A stretch of DNA of 35,078 nucleotides from Burkholderiales bacterium. GTDB taxonomy: Bacteria; Pseudomonadota; Gammaproteobacteria; Burkholderiales; Casimicrobiaceae. Shown here piece by piece: positions 34,008 through 35,078 of this stretch. The position numbers were made by a program, and so were the translations under genes. How positions within the stretch are numbered: position 1 is the stretch's first letter; each line of letters starts with the position of its first letter. The notes under the pieces were generated by a model. The model saw only the letters and a list, made by a program, of their open reading frames with translations. It was not told the origin of the DNA and made no database searches. Where the stretch lies: positions 1 through 35,078 of the forward strand of contig JAISYH010000033.1 in NCBI GenBank assembly GCA_031270015.1, given 5' to 3'.

Positions 34008-34888
34008 TATCGAAAATCCAAACAACGCGACAACGCGGCATCGCATTAATCATCGTGTTGTGGACGATGGCATTGTTGGCGATCGTCGCGGGCAGTTTCG
34101 CGTTTGCGATGCGGCAAGAAGTGATGGCGACGCAAAATATCGTCGCGGCGGCGCAAGCGCGCTGGCTGGCGAATGGCGCGGTAGAACGCGCCGTATTCGA
34201 GCTGGTCGTGCCGCGTGTCGAACAAGACGCGGCGTGGAAGGCGGAAGGGCGCGTTTATACCTGGGAAGAGGATCAAGCGACGATCTCGGTATCCATCGTC
34301 GATGAAGGCGCGTTCATTGATTTGAATACCGCGCACGAAGAAATTTTGCGCCGTCTTTTTCACTTCGTCGGCGGACTCGACGAAATCGAAGCCGCCAAAA
34401 TGGTGGATGTGGTCATCGATTGGCGCGACGCCGATGATTTCAAGCGACCGAACGGCGCGGAAAAGGCGGACTATAAATCGGCGAAGAAAGATTATGCGCC
34501 GCCGAACGCGCCGTTTCAGTCCGTCGAAGAATTGGGGCTGGCGCTGGGTATGACGCCTTCGCTGTACGCCGCCGTATCGCCGCATTTGACCGTCTATTCG
34601 CGGCAGCCGAGCGTCAACACGGCAACCGCGTCGCGCGAAGTGTTGCTGTGTTTGCCCAACGCGACGGAGGAAATGGTGAACGATTTTCTGGCGCGCCGTG
34701 CCCAAGCTATTGCCAGCCGATTGCCGGTTCCGGGGTTTCCGGGAGGCGGCGCGCGTACCTCGATTTGGCGGATTACCGCCGATGTCGAGATGAAAGAGGA
34801 AGAAACGCAGTTTACGCGCGTCGCCGTTTTGCGGTATACCGGACAAAACAAAGCGCCCCTGTCGGTTTTATTGTGGACGGAAGGATGA
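34004..34888 (+). CDS. gspK: Pseudopilus tip protein GspK
   Basis: A 294-aa precursor. The leader ends RQRG before IALIIVLWTMALLAIVAGSF; mature position 5 lacks Glu, as is normal for GspK. The body shows LNTAHEEILRRLFHF and IDWRDADDFKRPNGAEKADY, the saposin-like helical region of T2SK, then FQSVEELGLALGMTP. ATG 34004 overlaps gspJ (ATGA). The reading frame is open further upstream but that part lies inside gspJ and looks non-coding; ATG 33992 is a possible alternative. Its stop overlaps the next start (34885). Confidence 0.92.
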   Translation: MISKIQTTRQRGIALIIVLWTMALLAIVAGSFAFAMRQEVMATQNIVAAAQARWLANGAVERAVFELVVPRVEQDAAWKAEGRVYTWEEDQATISVSIVDEGAFIDLNTAHEEILRRLFHFVGGLDEIEAAKMVDVVIDWRDADDFKRPNGAEKADYKSAKKDYAPPNAPFQSVEELGLALGMTPSLYAAVSPHLTVYSRQPSVNTATASREVLLCLPNATEEMVNDFLARRAQAIASRLPVPGFPGGGARTSIWRITADVEMKEEETQFTRVAVLRYTGQNKAPLSVLLWTEG

Positions 34889-34962
34889 CGTGGCAATTGA
34901 AATTGCCGGCAGCCAAGCCGCTTTGGCGCGTTTTGAAATCAAAAGCCTTCAAGTGGGCGTGA
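34885..34962 (+). pseudogene. gspL: Gene in the gspL position, cut after 25 codons by an IS3-family element
   Basis: ATG 34885 overlaps the gspK stop (ATGA), the same coupling as between the preceding genes. The 25-residue peptide MTWQLKLPAAKPLWRVLKSK continues to WA and then stops at TGA (34960-34962), which is the first three bases of the IS end. In Xps-type operons of order E-F-G-H-I-J-K-L-M-N-D the next gene is L, an inner-membrane protein that binds GspE. The short Trp-containing basic start is compatible with XpsL-like proteins but too short to prove identity. The rest of the gene, if present, lies beyond the element. Confidence 0.55.
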
Positions 34963-35078
34963 CCTGCGCCCATTTTTCCTACCAAGTTGAACTAGAGGAT
35001 TGGGTCGTTGTTAGTAAATCATTGTCCAGCTTTTCTTTGAACTCATTCGGCGTCAGGTAGTCTAAGCTCGAATGAGGT
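34960..35078 (-). mobile_element. IS3-family insertion sequence, terminal part
   Basis: The element's end is TGACCTGCGCCCATTTTTCC at 34960, starting with TG as in IS3-family inverted repeats and located 19 bases outside the transposase stop. The element extends past the window edge. IS3 elements usually duplicate 3-4 bases of target; the bases before the junction are GGGCG, but the other flank is not visible. Subgroup (IS407-like is a guess) cannot be set from this part. Confidence 0.8.
34979..35078 (-). CDS. IS3-family transposase OrfB, C-terminal 32 residues (partial)
   Basis: Minus-strand reading gives HSSLDYLTPNEFKEKL followed by a Ser- and Thr-rich tail and TAG (34979-34981). The PHSSLGYLTP-EF ending is the hallmark of the integrase core C-terminus (DDE family) in IS3-family OrfB proteins. 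The last residues are intact, with no frameshift, so the copy may be recent and complete. Confidence 0.85.
   Translation of the reverse strand, partial: PHSSLDYLTPNEFKEKLDNDLLTTTQSSSSTW

Noticed and set aside
34046-34846. 266-codon minus-strand ORF opposite gspK
   Set aside because: Shadow of gspK, very Arg-rich, and no ribosome binding site or domain.
1-35078. CRISPR array, prophage, toxin-antitoxin or restriction system
   Set aside because: No regularly spaced repeats, phage structural genes or defence protein motifs were seen on either strand; the AddAB-like pair is a housekeeping repair type.

Overview
The window reads as a chromosomal segment of a betaproteobacterium of moderate GC content, order not fixed. 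The pointers are a very long D-lactate/glycolate-dehydrogenase-like flavo-iron-sulfur protein of the DUF3683 type, the paired AddAB-like repair proteins, an OmpR/EnvZ pair, a stand-alone SET protein, the hybrid malic enzyme MaeB, and an EFGHIJK-ordered type II secretion operon. Codon use is homogeneous (many TTG, GCG, CGC and AAA codons) except in the first ~100 bases, which are clearly GC-richer.

Layout. 1-610: start of a TRIC/UPF0126 membrane protein gene, preceded by an attC-like hairpin and a decayed IS256-family transposase. 610-5522: dacB (minus), then a plus-strand operon rsmE, yqeY-like, rmuC, mtfA. 5523-5827: intergenic stretch with a minus-strand intrinsic terminator and a possible small RNA. 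5828-8091: ompR-envZ. 8119-8613: SET-domain protein (minus). 8699-14864: overlapping AddB-like nuclease and AddA-like helicase-nuclease genes. 14875-16332: aromatic amino acid permease (minus). 16333-17029: no intact gene. 17030-19408: ccmI and hemG, probably co-transcribed (minus). 19708-23298: Na+/H+ antiporter and maeB (minus). 23548-23638: tRNA-Ser(GGA) with its own terminator. 23803-28467: giant FAD/Fe-S oxidoreductase, a 46-aa coupled ORF, and queH (minus). 28732-34962: type II secretion operon gspE-F-G'-G-H-I-J-K-L, with a 200-bp tandem duplication at gspG and an IS3-family element in the L position, where the window ends.

How they work together. The clusters cover envelope and cell-wall upkeep (dacB, ompR/envZ), translation-related modification (rsmE, queH, tRNA-Ser), double-strand break processing (the AddAB-like pair, rmuC), haem and cytochrome c assembly (hemG, ccmI), central carbon and ion balance (maeB, antiporter, oxidoreductase) and protein secretion (gsp). 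I found no CRISPR array, prophage or obvious defence system. The least ordinary items are the attC-like site abutting a compositionally foreign gene, the gspG partial duplication, the IS-broken gspL position, a translationally coupled unknown small protein next to queH, and a small-RNA candidate with repeated CUCCC motifs.
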